Source of the DNA: Paraprevotella stercoravium
Lineage (GTDB): Bacteria; Bacteroidota; Bacteroidia; Bacteroidales; Bacteroidaceae
Length of the DNA: 5,625 nt
Direction of reading: 5' to 3'
NCBI GenBank assembly: GCA_018883665.1
Contig: JAHLFU010000078.1
Span: 1 to 5,625 of the forward strand
Both the position numbers and the translations under genes were made by a program. Below the pieces are notes generated by a model, which was given only the letters and a program-made list of their open reading frames with translations, did not search any database and had not been told where the DNA came from. The first letter of the stretch is position 1; every line of letters begins with the position of its first letter. This document shows, piece after piece, positions 1-5,625 of this stretch.

Positions 1-623
1 TAATGAGCATAAGCGGATTGTTCCTAATCCTGTTCCTACTAATCCATGTAACTGTCAACTCACTGTCATTGATCAGCCCTGAAGCCTTCGAGGCCGGATG
101 CGAGTTCATGGCACTGCCTGTCATCACGGTAATCGTACCAATCCTCGCGCTCGGATTCATCATCCACATCATTTACGCCACGGTACTTACTCTTGGCAAC
201 CTGAAGGCTCGCGGCAACACACGCTACGCGGTTCCTCACAAAGGGGCGTCAGACTCATTTGCAGCAAAGAACATGTTCGTACTCGGAATTATCGTACTGG
301 GCGTACTCGCATTTCACCTGACACATTTCTGGGCAGACATGCAATTGCAGGAATGGATGGGCAACGAACCCGAAGATCCAAACGGCTTGCTTGCACAGAC
401 CTTCAGTTCTCCTTGGATTACAGTGATATACATCATCTGGTTCGCAGCCCTCTGGTTCCACCTCACACATGGATTCTGGAGTGCATTCCAGACCATAGGC
501 TTCAATAACATGATTTGGATAAAGAGGCTTAAAGTGATAGCCTACATAGTGGCGACCATCATTTTCCTCGGTTTCACAGCAACAGCACTTGCTGCCTGCT
601 TCAGAGCCAACTGCATATTGTAA
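1..623 (+). CDS. sdhC: succinate dehydrogenase/fumarate reductase cytochrome b subunit (b558 family), 5' partial
   Basis: This is the membrane anchor of complex II (quinol:fumarate reductase or succinate dehydrogenase), which carries b hemes and passes electrons between the quinone pool and the flavoprotein/iron-sulfur subunits. The visible 206 residues have five hydrophobic helices: about 2-20, 38-62, 90-110, 137-156 and 172-198. Histidines in or beside them (H15, H55, H105/H108, H153/H156, counted from the ATG at position 3) fit the heme-ligand pattern of the di-heme b558 family. The loop KARGNTRYAV after helix 2 is typical of Bacteroidota members. The ATG at position 3 is probably internal: homologues read ...VMS-(I/V)-x-G-L... 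here, with about 20-25 residues before it, and the preceding codon (?TA) could be Val. The true start is therefore upstream of the window. The gene ends in TAA and is followed by a terminator, not by the flavoprotein gene that usually follows it in Bacteroidota. The family call is firm; sdhC versus frdC naming is not. Confidence 0.92.
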   Translation, partial: MSISGLFLILFLLIHVTVNSLSLISPEAFEAGCEFMALPVITVIVPILALGFIIHIIYATVLTLGNLKARGNTRYAVPHKGASDSFAAKNMFVLGIIVLGVLAFHLTHFWADMQLQEWMGNEPEDPNGLLAQTFSSPWITVIYIIWFAALWFHLTHGFWSAFQTIGFNNMIWIKRLKVIAYIVATIIFLGFTATALAACFRANCIL

Positions 624-643
624 AAAAACAAAATCAAACATAA

Positions 644-688
644 CAGGAGCGGTCTGAGTCAAACTGATTTCGACCGCTCTTGATTTTT
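644..688 (+). terminator. intrinsic terminator after the cytochrome b gene
   Basis: A perfect 8-bp stem, GAGCGGTC (647-654) with GACCGCTC (672-679), extends outward to 644/682 through a G-T wobble, an A-T and a C-G pair. It can extend inward after a one-base mismatch through 656-660 with 666-670. A five-T run follows at 684-688, and an A-rich tract (622-634) lies upstream. It starts 21 bp after the TAA and should end transcription of the cytochrome gene. It lies only about 20 bp before the next start codon. Confidence 0.85.
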
Positions 689-709
689 ACGACAACGCCT
701 GCCAATACA

Positions 710-2437
710 ATGAGATTCACATATTACGCATCACTCGTCATTGCTGTTTTAATGACAGCCTTCCAGTCCCACGCACAGAACCGGAAACCGGATGGAGACG
801 AGACTGTTTATAACCTTTATCTGGACAATCTCGTCACAGACAGAAACAAGGCCATGGAAATATGTGAAATCTATTTGTCCGGAATTGACTCCACAAAAGC
901 GGGAATCCACACGGCAGCCCTCTGCGACAGCCTTGCACAGTGGTACGAAAAAGAGAAATTCCAATTCACCAAAGCAATAAATTTAATGGAACAGGCGTTG
1001 TCAATATACCACAAGGAACATTGTGCGGATAAAGAAGCTGATATAAAATACAAACTTGGACGGATGTACTTGAAAATAAACCAGTACCACAAGACACTTG
1101 CCTATGCCCACGACGCCGCACTCTATTTCACATACTCACGAAACACTGAAAAATATCTGGACTGCTGCAACTTGTTAGGAATAGTTTACCATATATGCAT
1201 GGATTACGACAAATCCACAGATTATTTTGCAAAAATGGCCAAAGGAGCCCGTGAAATAAACGACACTTCAAGATTGGCCGCCGCACTTAACAACTCCGCC
1301 CTGCTTGCCGGCACATTAAAAGACACACTTAAAGCGGAAAACATAGCACTTGAAGCCGCCAGGCTCTGCATTGCCACGCGGGACACGGCCGTACTCTGCC
1401 AATGCTACCTTAATCTCGCATCGCAATTTATAGGACGCGACAGCACCAAAGCAGAGAATTACCTTGCGCTGGCAAAGGAATATCTGACCGACATAGACAT
1501 GGCCGGAGACTACCACAGAATATATGGGATGCTGTTGATTTCCGAAAACAGATTTGAAAAAGCAACGAATGAATTTGAAAAAGCACTCACCTACTATGCC
1601 GAAGGCGAGTTTAACACGAAGCGTCTTTTCTGCCTGAATATACTATATAATATATATGAAACATCAGGTAAAGAACAAGAAGCTTATGCTGCATTGAAAG
1701 AGTACCACAGAATAGATAAAAGCACATCTGACAAGAACACTTACTTTGAACTGTTCCAGACACAGAATGACATAATCCTCAAAGACGAACACCTGAAACT
1801 GGAAGAAGCAAAAGCCAGACAACAATTTGCATGGTTGTCCGCAATCTCGCTTCTGACAATAGCAATCTTGATTACATGGTATGTTTTCAAGCGTAAAAAA
1901 ATGCGCATCCGTCAAAACGAAGCCGAATTGAGAAACCAGCAACTGCTCTATGAAAAAAAGCAGCAGGAAATCCAATCCAAGAAAGAAATATTGGAGATAA
2001 AACAAATGCAGCAATATAAGATTGACAAAATACTGAAAAAAGTAATGGATAAATTGGACAAACTGTCCGGCAGCATCAACAACGAACCCGTAAAAGAGGA
2101 AATAAACGCCTTGTGCAGCGACCTGAAAAACACACGCGAAGAAAACTCATGGAAAGAAATAAGCCTATATGTTCCTGAGTTCAACAGCGAACTTTTCAAC
2201 GATCTTGTCAAAGCATTCCCGAATCTTTCCATCAATGAAAAAAGATTGCTGGCTTTATTAAACATTAACATGACCACCAAAGACATAGCTAAAATAACCA
2301 TGCAGTCCCCGCATAGCATAAACATCGCAAGATATCGTTTACGGGCTAAACTCGGCCTCACAGGAAGCGACAAAACCATACAAGAATTTCTCTCTGAATT
2401 CAAGAAAAAAGAAGAAAACATATCTGAAAACGAATAA
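710..2437 (+). CDS. membrane-tethered TPR regulator with C-terminal LuxR-like helix-turn-helix
   Basis: A 575-residue one-component transmembrane regulator by architecture. Residues 1-22 are a signal peptide with predicted cleavage SHA|Q. Residues about 80-340 are helical hairpins resembling degenerate TPRs, clearest at 113-146, 152-185 and 268-298. Residues 374-392 form one membrane span, followed by the basic stretch KRKKMRIR, which places the C-terminus in the cytoplasm. Residues about 400-455 are charged and coiled-coil-like. Residues 498-549 (FPNLSINEKRLLALL, then MTTKDIAKIT and the recognition-helix region SINIARYRLRAKLGL) match the helix-turn-helix at the end of many Bacteroidota TPR-TM and Y_Y_Y regulators. 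The inferred role is to sense an envelope or peptide signal through the periplasmic TPRs and bind DNA from the membrane; no ligand can be named. The ATG at 710 is preferred because it puts the signal peptide at the N-terminus. An in-frame TTG at 680 lies inside the upstream terminator. There is no Shine-Dalgarno sequence and no clear promoter. It lies directly upstream of the two lipoprotein genes, its likely targets. Confidence 0.88.
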   Translation: MRFTYYASLVIAVLMTAFQSHAQNRKPDGDETVYNLYLDNLVTDRNKAMEICEIYLSGIDSTKAGIHTAALCDSLAQWYEKEKFQFTKAINLMEQALSIYHKEHCADKEADIKYKLGRMYLKINQYHKTLAYAHDAALYFTYSRNTEKYLDCCNLLGIVYHICMDYDKSTDYFAKMAKGAREINDTSRLAAALNNSALLAGTLKDTLKAENIALEAARLCIATRDTAVLCQCYLNLASQFIGRDSTKAENYLALAKEYLTDIDMAGDYHRIYGMLLISENRFEKATNEFEKALTYYAEGEFNTKRLFCLNILYNIYETSGKEQEAYAALKEYHRIDKSTSDKNTYFELFQTQNDIILKDEHLKLEEAKARQQFAWLSAISLLTIAILITWYVFKRKKMRIRQNEAELRNQQLLYEKKQQEIQSKKEILEIKQMQQYKIDKILKKVMDKLDKLSGSINNEPVKEEINALCSDLKNTREENSWKEISLYVPEFNSELFNDLVKAFPNLSINEKRLLALLNINMTTKDIAKITMQSPHSINIARYRLRAKLGLTGSDKTIQEFLSEFKKKEENISENE

Positions 2438-2439
2438 TG

Positions 2440-2456
2440 TATATACAAAGTATATA
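2440..2456. repeat. inverted repeat 1, candidate operator
   Basis: Perfect inverted repeat TATATAC-AAA-GTATATA starting 3 bp after the regulator stop codon. It uses the same heptamer and the same 3-bp spacer as the repeat at 2471-2489. It has no GC-rich stem and no T-run, so it is a poor terminator. Binding by the neighbouring regulator is inference; alternating TA sequence can form such repeats by chance. Confidence 0.5.
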
Positions 2457-2470
2457 TGATTATTTATCGT

Positions 2471-2489
2471 AGTATATAACATATATACT
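2471..2489. repeat. inverted repeat 2, candidate operator
   Basis: Perfect inverted repeat AGTATATA-ACA-TATATACT with 8-bp arms and a 3-bp spacer. It is centred at 2480, 32 bp (about three helical turns) from the centre of the first repeat. The centre is about 41 bp upstream of the -7 box at 2521, near -54 relative to an expected transcription start, a usual place for an activator. A role as operator is inferred from position and symmetry only. Confidence 0.5.
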
Positions 2490-2520
2490 TTTAAAACAAA
2501 AAAGATACAACATATAGGGA

Positions 2521-2528
2521 TAAATTTG
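2521..2528 (+). promoter_or_regulatory. Bacteroidota -7 promoter element for the lipoprotein operon
   Basis: TAAATTTG matches the Bacteroidota -7 consensus TAnnTTTG exactly. Transcription would start near 2534, giving a leader of about 23 bases before the ATG at 2557. No TTTG -33 element is visible 19-21 bp upstream. This fits a promoter that needs an activator, which in turn fits the inverted repeats further upstream. Confidence 0.6.
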
Positions 2529-2556
2529 TGAAACGATAACACAAAAAATTAAAGAG

Positions 2557-4047
2557 ATGAAAAAGAATCTACTATTATCCCTGCTCGCCATCATCTCATT
2601 TTCAATAATGGGAGGGGCAGTTTCCAGTTGTACTGAAGAACAGCGTATTGAAGTTACAGACATCCAAATCGACAAAAACAGCGTAGATATTGTTCGTGGA
2701 AGCACTATGCAACTTACGGCTACCATCACCCCGGAAAATGCCACAGACTATCTCATAGAATGGGAATCTTCAAATCCGGAAGTTGCCACGGTGACACAGG
2801 GAGGTCTTGTAGAGGGCATCGCCATAGGGAACACTTCTGTCTCGGCTAAAGTAAACGGCAAAGTTTCCGTATGCCGCGTAAATGTCATAGGGAAGCCTGC
2901 CGAATCCATAACTGTAACCCCTTCAGAGATTTCCATTAAAAAAGAAGAGACATATACTTTGCAGGCCGAAATCTCACCTGCCGATGCCGACCAGAAAGAA
3001 ATTACCTGGAGTACGGCAGACTCATCCATAGCCATTGTTTCCCAAAGCGGCGAAGTAACTGCTGTAAATGTCGGCAACGTATCTATATATGCCACCTGCG
3101 GAAATGCAACTGATGAATGTCTCGTAACCGTAGAGGGCATAACTGTCGAGAGCATATCCTTAACACCTGAAATAGCCGATGTCCTGGTAGGAGAAAACAT
3201 TAAACTTTCAGCCACAATATTGCCGGAAAATGCAGACTACGGACAAATATACTGGTCCAGTTCGGATGAAAGCATAGCAACAGTGGACGGAAACGGCACA
3301 GTAACCGGAATCACAGTCGGTACTGCCACAATCACAGCGAAAATCGGAGATGTTTCAGGCAGCGCGGAAATTACAGTTGAAACTCCGCAAGCCAATGTCG
3401 GCGATTTTTATTATTCTGACGGAACATGGTCAACAGAACTTAATCCGGACAAAGAAGTCATTGCCATGATCTTCTATGTGGGACAACATCCGAACGATGC
3501 GTCCGACTATACATCGACCGGAATAGGAAAGTCCCGTTGCAACGGTTATGCAATGGCACTCACCAATGCGACAGACGGATATTATTACTGGGGGCCTGAA
3601 GACGGAAGCGACCTCGGCTGTTATCCTATTGATGAAAACGGAAACATTGTTGACAACTACACAAACTTCCGTGACAGCGACTGGAGCGGATACAAATACA
3701 CTCAAATCATAATAGATGCAGCCGAGAAAAACGGAGGTCTTGCACCGGAGCCGGCTTCAGCCTACCCTGCCATGTACTATACTCTCGCATACGAGGATAC
3801 CTGCCCGTCGCCTGCAAGCAGTTCAGGATGGTTCATGCCTGCCATAAGCCAGACCTGGACTCTGATAGAGAACAAGGCATTGCTTGAAAAAGCCGGAGCC
3901 GAACTTCCAGAAGACTGGTACTATTCTTCATCAGAAGACTCATGGGCTCTTGACATGGTACTTAGCATCAATATGAGTACAATGACTTGCAGAAGCAACT
4001 GGAAAGAAAGCCAGGTAAACCTCATAAGACCGATACTTGCATTCTAA
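2557..4047 (+). CDS. lipoprotein with three BIG2 Ig-like domains and a DUF1566-like C-terminal domain
   Basis: A 496-residue predicted lipoprotein. The signal peptide ends in the lipobox VSSC (Cys25). The next residues, TEEQ, are acidic-rich like the Bacteroidota lipoprotein export signal, suggesting display on the cell surface. Three BIG2-type Ig-like repeats follow at about 33-110, 115-192 and 196-274, each with the pattern (I)xW(S/E)(S/T)...(V/I)A(T/I)V...G.V.....G...I.A. They probably act as a stalk. The C-terminal domain (about 281-496) has YYSDGT, TGIG...C.GYA, DWSGYKYTQ, SSGWFMP, WYYSSSE and a final IRPILAF. This order of motifs (GWF.P, then Y(W)SS.E, then (V/I)RP.L.F) is like DUF1566/FISUMP and C-type-lectin-fold proteins of Bacteroidota, so ligand binding or adhesion is plausible but unproven. 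Cysteines at 328, 355, 416 and 478 could pair. The ATG at 2557 is chosen because it gives a complete signal peptide. It lies 39 bp before its paralogue with no terminator between them. Confidence 0.88.
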   Translation: MKKNLLLSLLAIISFSIMGGAVSSCTEEQRIEVTDIQIDKNSVDIVRGSTMQLTATITPENATDYLIEWESSNPEVATVTQGGLVEGIAIGNTSVSAKVNGKVSVCRVNVIGKPAESITVTPSEISIKKEETYTLQAEISPADADQKEITWSTADSSIAIVSQSGEVTAVNVGNVSIYATCGNATDECLVTVEGITVESISLTPEIADVLVGENIKLSATILPENADYGQIYWSSSDESIATVDGNGTVTGITVGTATITAKIGDVSGSAEITVETPQANVGDFYYSDGTWSTELNPDKEVIAMIFYVGQHPNDASDYTSTGIGKSRCNGYAMALTNATDGYYYWGPEDGSDLGCYPIDENGNIVDNYTNFRDSDWSGYKYTQIIIDAAEKNGGLAPEPASAYPAMYYTLAYEDTCPSPASSSGWFMPAISQTWTLIENKALLEKAGAELPEDWYYSSSEDSWALDMVLSINMSTMTCRSNWKESQVNLIRPILAF

Positions 4048-4064
4048 ACACATATCCAAAATTG

Positions 4065-4090
4065 AAAATACAAATGTAAAATACAAATGT
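4065..4090 (+). repeat. exact 13-bp tandem repeat spanning the start codon of the second lipoprotein
   Basis: AAAATACAAATGT occurs twice head to tail, at 4065-4077 and 4078-4090. The ATG of the second copy (4087) is the start codon of the downstream gene. The ATG of the first copy (4074) is out of frame and is followed at once by TAA, which makes a minimal start-stop. A local tandem duplication is the simplest explanation. The repeat could affect translation of the second gene. Confidence 0.9.
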
Positions 4091-5097
4091 CATCATATAA
4101 TTTTTTACGCAGAAGCCTGTATTTTATCGCACTCGCTACTGGAGCCATGTTGTCAACAGCCTGCGAAGAGACAGAAAAAGACCCTGAAATACCAGTAGAA
4201 AGCATAGAATTAAACAAAGTCTCCATATATGCCTTCACCGGAGACCAGATACAACTGAATGCCACCATCTTGCCGGTCAATGCTACTGACACGCACATAG
4301 AATGGAGTTCTTCAGACGAAAATATAGCATTCGTTGACAGCACAGGGCTGGTAAAAATCCAGCATAATGAAGGCACAGCCAGTATATATGCTACCTGCGG
4401 GGCAGCATATGCACAATGTGATGTAACCTCCGTTTTTGCAGAAATAGGACAATATTATTGCAGCGACGGCACAATAAGCGATGAATATGATCCTGAAAAA
4501 GCCGTGGCACTCATATTTTACACAAGACACCATCCAAACGATCTTTCTGATTACAGTTCAACCGGTATCGGAAATGAAAAATGCCACGGTTACGCCGTAG
4601 CCTTGCACGATGCGATTGACAGTTGGTGCGTATGGGGCCCTTATGAAATATTGGAATGCTATCCTAAAGACCAGAACGGCAATCCGATAGACAATTTCGC
4701 CGGAAATACCTCCGACACAGACTGGAGCGGATACCTCTACACGCAGATTATACAAGAGGCTGCACAAAAACTGGACGGCATGTGGGGGCCGGAAAAACTG
4801 GAAGGATACGCGGCGTGCTGGTACGCTGTTAATTATGAAAATACTGTCCCTGCTCCTGCCACAAGCAGCGGATGGTTCCTGCCGGCGGGCAGCCAGATCT
4901 GGGAAGTCTTTGAAAACGTCGATTTGCTCGACCGGGTAGAAGAACACAGATTTGTAACCGACGACTGGTACTGGTCATCATCCGAGTACTGGGACAATCC
5001 TGAAGAAGGGGCCAACTTCCTCAACACCCAGACTAAAAGGATTGAAGGACTTGACAAAAGCGGCGGAAACCTTGTACGTTCCATATTGGCATATTAG
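4087..5097 (+). CDS. lipoprotein with one BIG2 domain and a DUF1566-like C-terminal domain (paralogue of the preceding gene)
   Basis: A 336-residue predicted lipoprotein. A short basic N-terminus (FLRR) and a hydrophobic stretch lead to the lipobox STAC (Cys26), followed by EETEKD, an acidic run consistent with surface export. One BIG2-type Ig-like domain occupies about 37-114 (IEWSSSDENIAFV, then SIYATCG). The C-terminal domain (about 119-336) aligns along its length with that of the preceding gene: YYCSDGT, FYTRHHPNDLSDYSSTGIG, DWSGYLYTQII, SSGWFLPAGSQIW, DDWYWSSSE and the ending LVRSILAY. It is therefore a tandem paralogue with two fewer Ig-like repeats, and would hold the same end domain closer to the membrane. 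Expression is probably from the shared promoter upstream of the first lipoprotein, because the 39-bp gap holds no -7 box or terminator. The start is set by the signal peptide, and the ATG lies in the second copy of a 13-bp repeat. Ligand unknown. Confidence 0.88.
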   Translation: MSSYNFLRRSLYFIALATGAMLSTACEETEKDPEIPVESIELNKVSIYAFTGDQIQLNATILPVNATDTHIEWSSSDENIAFVDSTGLVKIQHNEGTASIYATCGAAYAQCDVTSVFAEIGQYYCSDGTISDEYDPEKAVALIFYTRHHPNDLSDYSSTGIGNEKCHGYAVALHDAIDSWCVWGPYEILECYPKDQNGNPIDNFAGNTSDTDWSGYLYTQIIQEAAQKLDGMWGPEKLEGYAACWYAVNYENTVPAPATSSGWFLPAGSQIWEVFENVDLLDRVEEHRFVTDDWYWSSSEYWDNPEEGANFLNTQTKRIEGLDKSGGNLVRSILAY

Positions 5098-5122
5098 GAA
5101 CGCACGACTACAAACCTGGCCC

Positions 5123-5170
5123 ATTTCCCCGTTCGGTGTCATAGCAGGCCGGACGGGGAAATATTCTTTT
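5123..5170 (+). terminator. strong intrinsic terminator closing the lipoprotein operon
   Basis: ATTTCCCCGTTCGG (5123-5136) pairs with CCGGACGGGGAAAT (5149-5162) over 14 bp with a single T-G wobble and a 12-base loop. The T-rich tail ATTCTTTT follows at 5163-5170. It lies 25 bp after the stop codon of the second lipoprotein and separates the cassette from the aminopeptidase gene. Confidence 0.9.
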
Positions 5171-5221
5171 ATGATTATCGTTTATTCTTTTAAAACCGGA
5201 TGGAAGTTAACGGAAGTTGGT

Positions 5222-5229
5222 TAATTTTG
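5222..5229 (+). promoter_or_regulatory. -7 promoter element for the aminopeptidase gene
   Basis: TAATTTTG matches the Bacteroidota TAnnTTTG -7 consensus exactly and ends 4 bp before the ATG at 5234. With the usual distance to the transcription start, the message would begin at or within a few bases of the start codon. No TTTG -33 element is visible at the expected distance. The short direct repeat GGAAGTT (5202-5208 and 5212-5218, one helical turn apart) lies just upstream. Confidence 0.5.
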
Positions 5230-5233
5230 TACA

Positions 5234-5625
5234 ATGGACTCAAAGGAAAAAATACTTTCGCTCAGGAAACTCATGAACGAAAACGGTTGGGACGCCGCCA
5301 TAATCTCAGGCAGCGACCCCCACTCGGACGAATATGTTCCGGAAAGATGGCAGGCGCGCAAATGGATATCGGGATTCACAGGTTCCGCCGGTGACATTGT
5401 AGTGACGATGAATCATGCCGGACTGTGGACAGACAGCCGGTATTTCATACAGGCTGAAAAAGAACTTGAAGGGAGCGGAATCGAACTGCACAAGACACGC
5501 CTCCCTGACAGCATAGGCATCCCCGAATGGCTGGAGTCAGCCGCTAAAAACAAACCGGGCTTCAAAGTCGTAGCCGACGGACTGACAATGAACACAGACG
5601 AAATACTGTCAATAAGGCACAGTAT
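5234..5625 (+). CDS. pepP: Xaa-Pro aminopeptidase (M24B, aminopeptidase P), 3' partial
   Basis: An open frame from the ATG at 5234 runs off the window end with 130 complete codons and no stop. The peptide is the N-terminal creatinase-like domain of aminopeptidase P, a cytoplasmic enzyme that removes an N-terminal residue when proline is second. Diagnostic stretches are SGSDPHSDEYVPERWQAR (residues 25-42), WISGFTGSAGDIVVT (44-58) and AGLWTDSRYFIQAEKEL (62-78), all strongly conserved in the family. The metal-binding catalytic domain lies beyond the window; Bacteroidota members are near 590-600 residues. The start is well fixed: a TAA at 5222-5224 closes the frame upstream and no other start lies between. 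No Shine-Dalgarno sequence precedes it. Base composition looks richer in G+C than the lipoprotein cassette, as expected for a housekeeping gene. Confidence 0.93.
   Translation, partial: MDSKEKILSLRKLMNENGWDAAIISGSDPHSDEYVPERWQARKWISGFTGSAGDIVVTMNHAGLWTDSRYFIQAEKELEGSGIELHKTRLPDSIGIPEWLESAAKNKPGFKVVADGLTMNTDEILSIRHS

Noticed and set aside
255..662. Minus-strand 135-codon frame opposite the cytochrome gene
   Set aside because: The peptide is Cys-rich with no domain, and it overlaps the hairpin; the + strand gene explains the region.
680..709. TTG at 680 as the start of the regulator
   Set aside because: It lies inside the terminator hairpin region and would put ten polar residues before a good signal peptide; the ATG at 710 fits better.
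1664..2448. Long minus-strand open frames opposite the regulator (to 166 codons)
   Set aside because: They are antisense shadows of a well-supported gene; their peptides are low-complexity and Phe-rich as expected from reading A-rich coding sequence backwards.
2748..3215. Minus-strand 155-codon frame opposite the first lipoprotein
   Set aside because: Its repeat-like pattern mirrors the BIG2 repeats on the + strand and it has no independent signal.
2660..3380. Repeats in the first lipoprotein as a CRISPR-like or DNA-level repeat array
   Set aside because: The repetition is at protein level (three diverged BIG2 domains of about 80 residues); the DNA units are not near-identical.
4044..4090. 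The two lipoprotein genes as one gene broken by a frameshift
   Set aside because: Each has its own lipoprotein signal peptide and a complete C-terminal domain, so they are separate paralogues.
710..5097. A SusC/SusD-type polysaccharide utilisation locus or fimbrial operon
   Set aside because: No TonB-dependent transporter, SusD-like protein, glycoside hydrolase or fimbrillin-type domain is seen.
5042..5394. Open frames at 5042-5224 and 5200-5394 on the + strand
   Set aside because: The first overlaps the second lipoprotein's end and crosses the terminator; the second overlaps the promoter and the aminopeptidase gene in another frame. Neither peptide looks like a real protein.

Overview
The window looks like a piece of a Bacteroidales (Bacteroidota) chromosome, probably a gut-type species. 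Four things point that way: a b558-type succinate dehydrogenase/fumarate reductase cytochrome subunit, a membrane-tethered TPR/helix-turn-helix regulator of a kind common in that phylum, lipoproteins whose Cys is followed by acidic residues (a Bacteroidota surface-export signature), and gene starts without Shine-Dalgarno sequences but with TAnnTTTG-type -7 boxes. Genus cannot be fixed from the sequence. All five genes lie on the + strand.

Layout: (1) 1-623, the 3' part of a succinate dehydrogenase/fumarate reductase cytochrome b subunit, closed by a strong intrinsic terminator (644-688). (2) 710-2437, a regulator with a signal peptide, periplasmic TPR repeats, one membrane span, a cytoplasmic coiled coil and a C-terminal LuxR-like helix-turn-helix. 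(3) 2438-2556, a very AT-rich gap with two perfect inverted repeats of one heptamer (GTATATA/TATATAC) upstream of a TAAATTTG -7 box. (4) 2557-4047 and 4087-5097, two tandem paralogous lipoproteins. The first has three Ig-like BIG2 repeats and the second has one; each ends in the same roughly 216-218-residue domain with DUF1566/C-type-lectin-like motifs. They are 39 bp apart and the start codon of the second lies in an exact 13-bp tandem duplication. A strong terminator (5123-5170) closes the pair. (5) 5234 to the window end, the N-terminal part of an Xaa-Pro aminopeptidase (M24B), possibly read from a leaderless transcript.

The flanking genes are housekeeping metabolism. The central part (710-5170) reads as an accessory cassette: a one-component transmembrane regulator, a candidate operator array, and a two-gene operon for probable surface lipoproteins. 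The working inference is that the regulator senses something in the envelope and controls the lipoprotein pair. Nothing in the window proves the regulatory link or identifies a ligand for the lipoproteins. No RNA genes, insertion sequences, CRISPR arrays or origins were seen.
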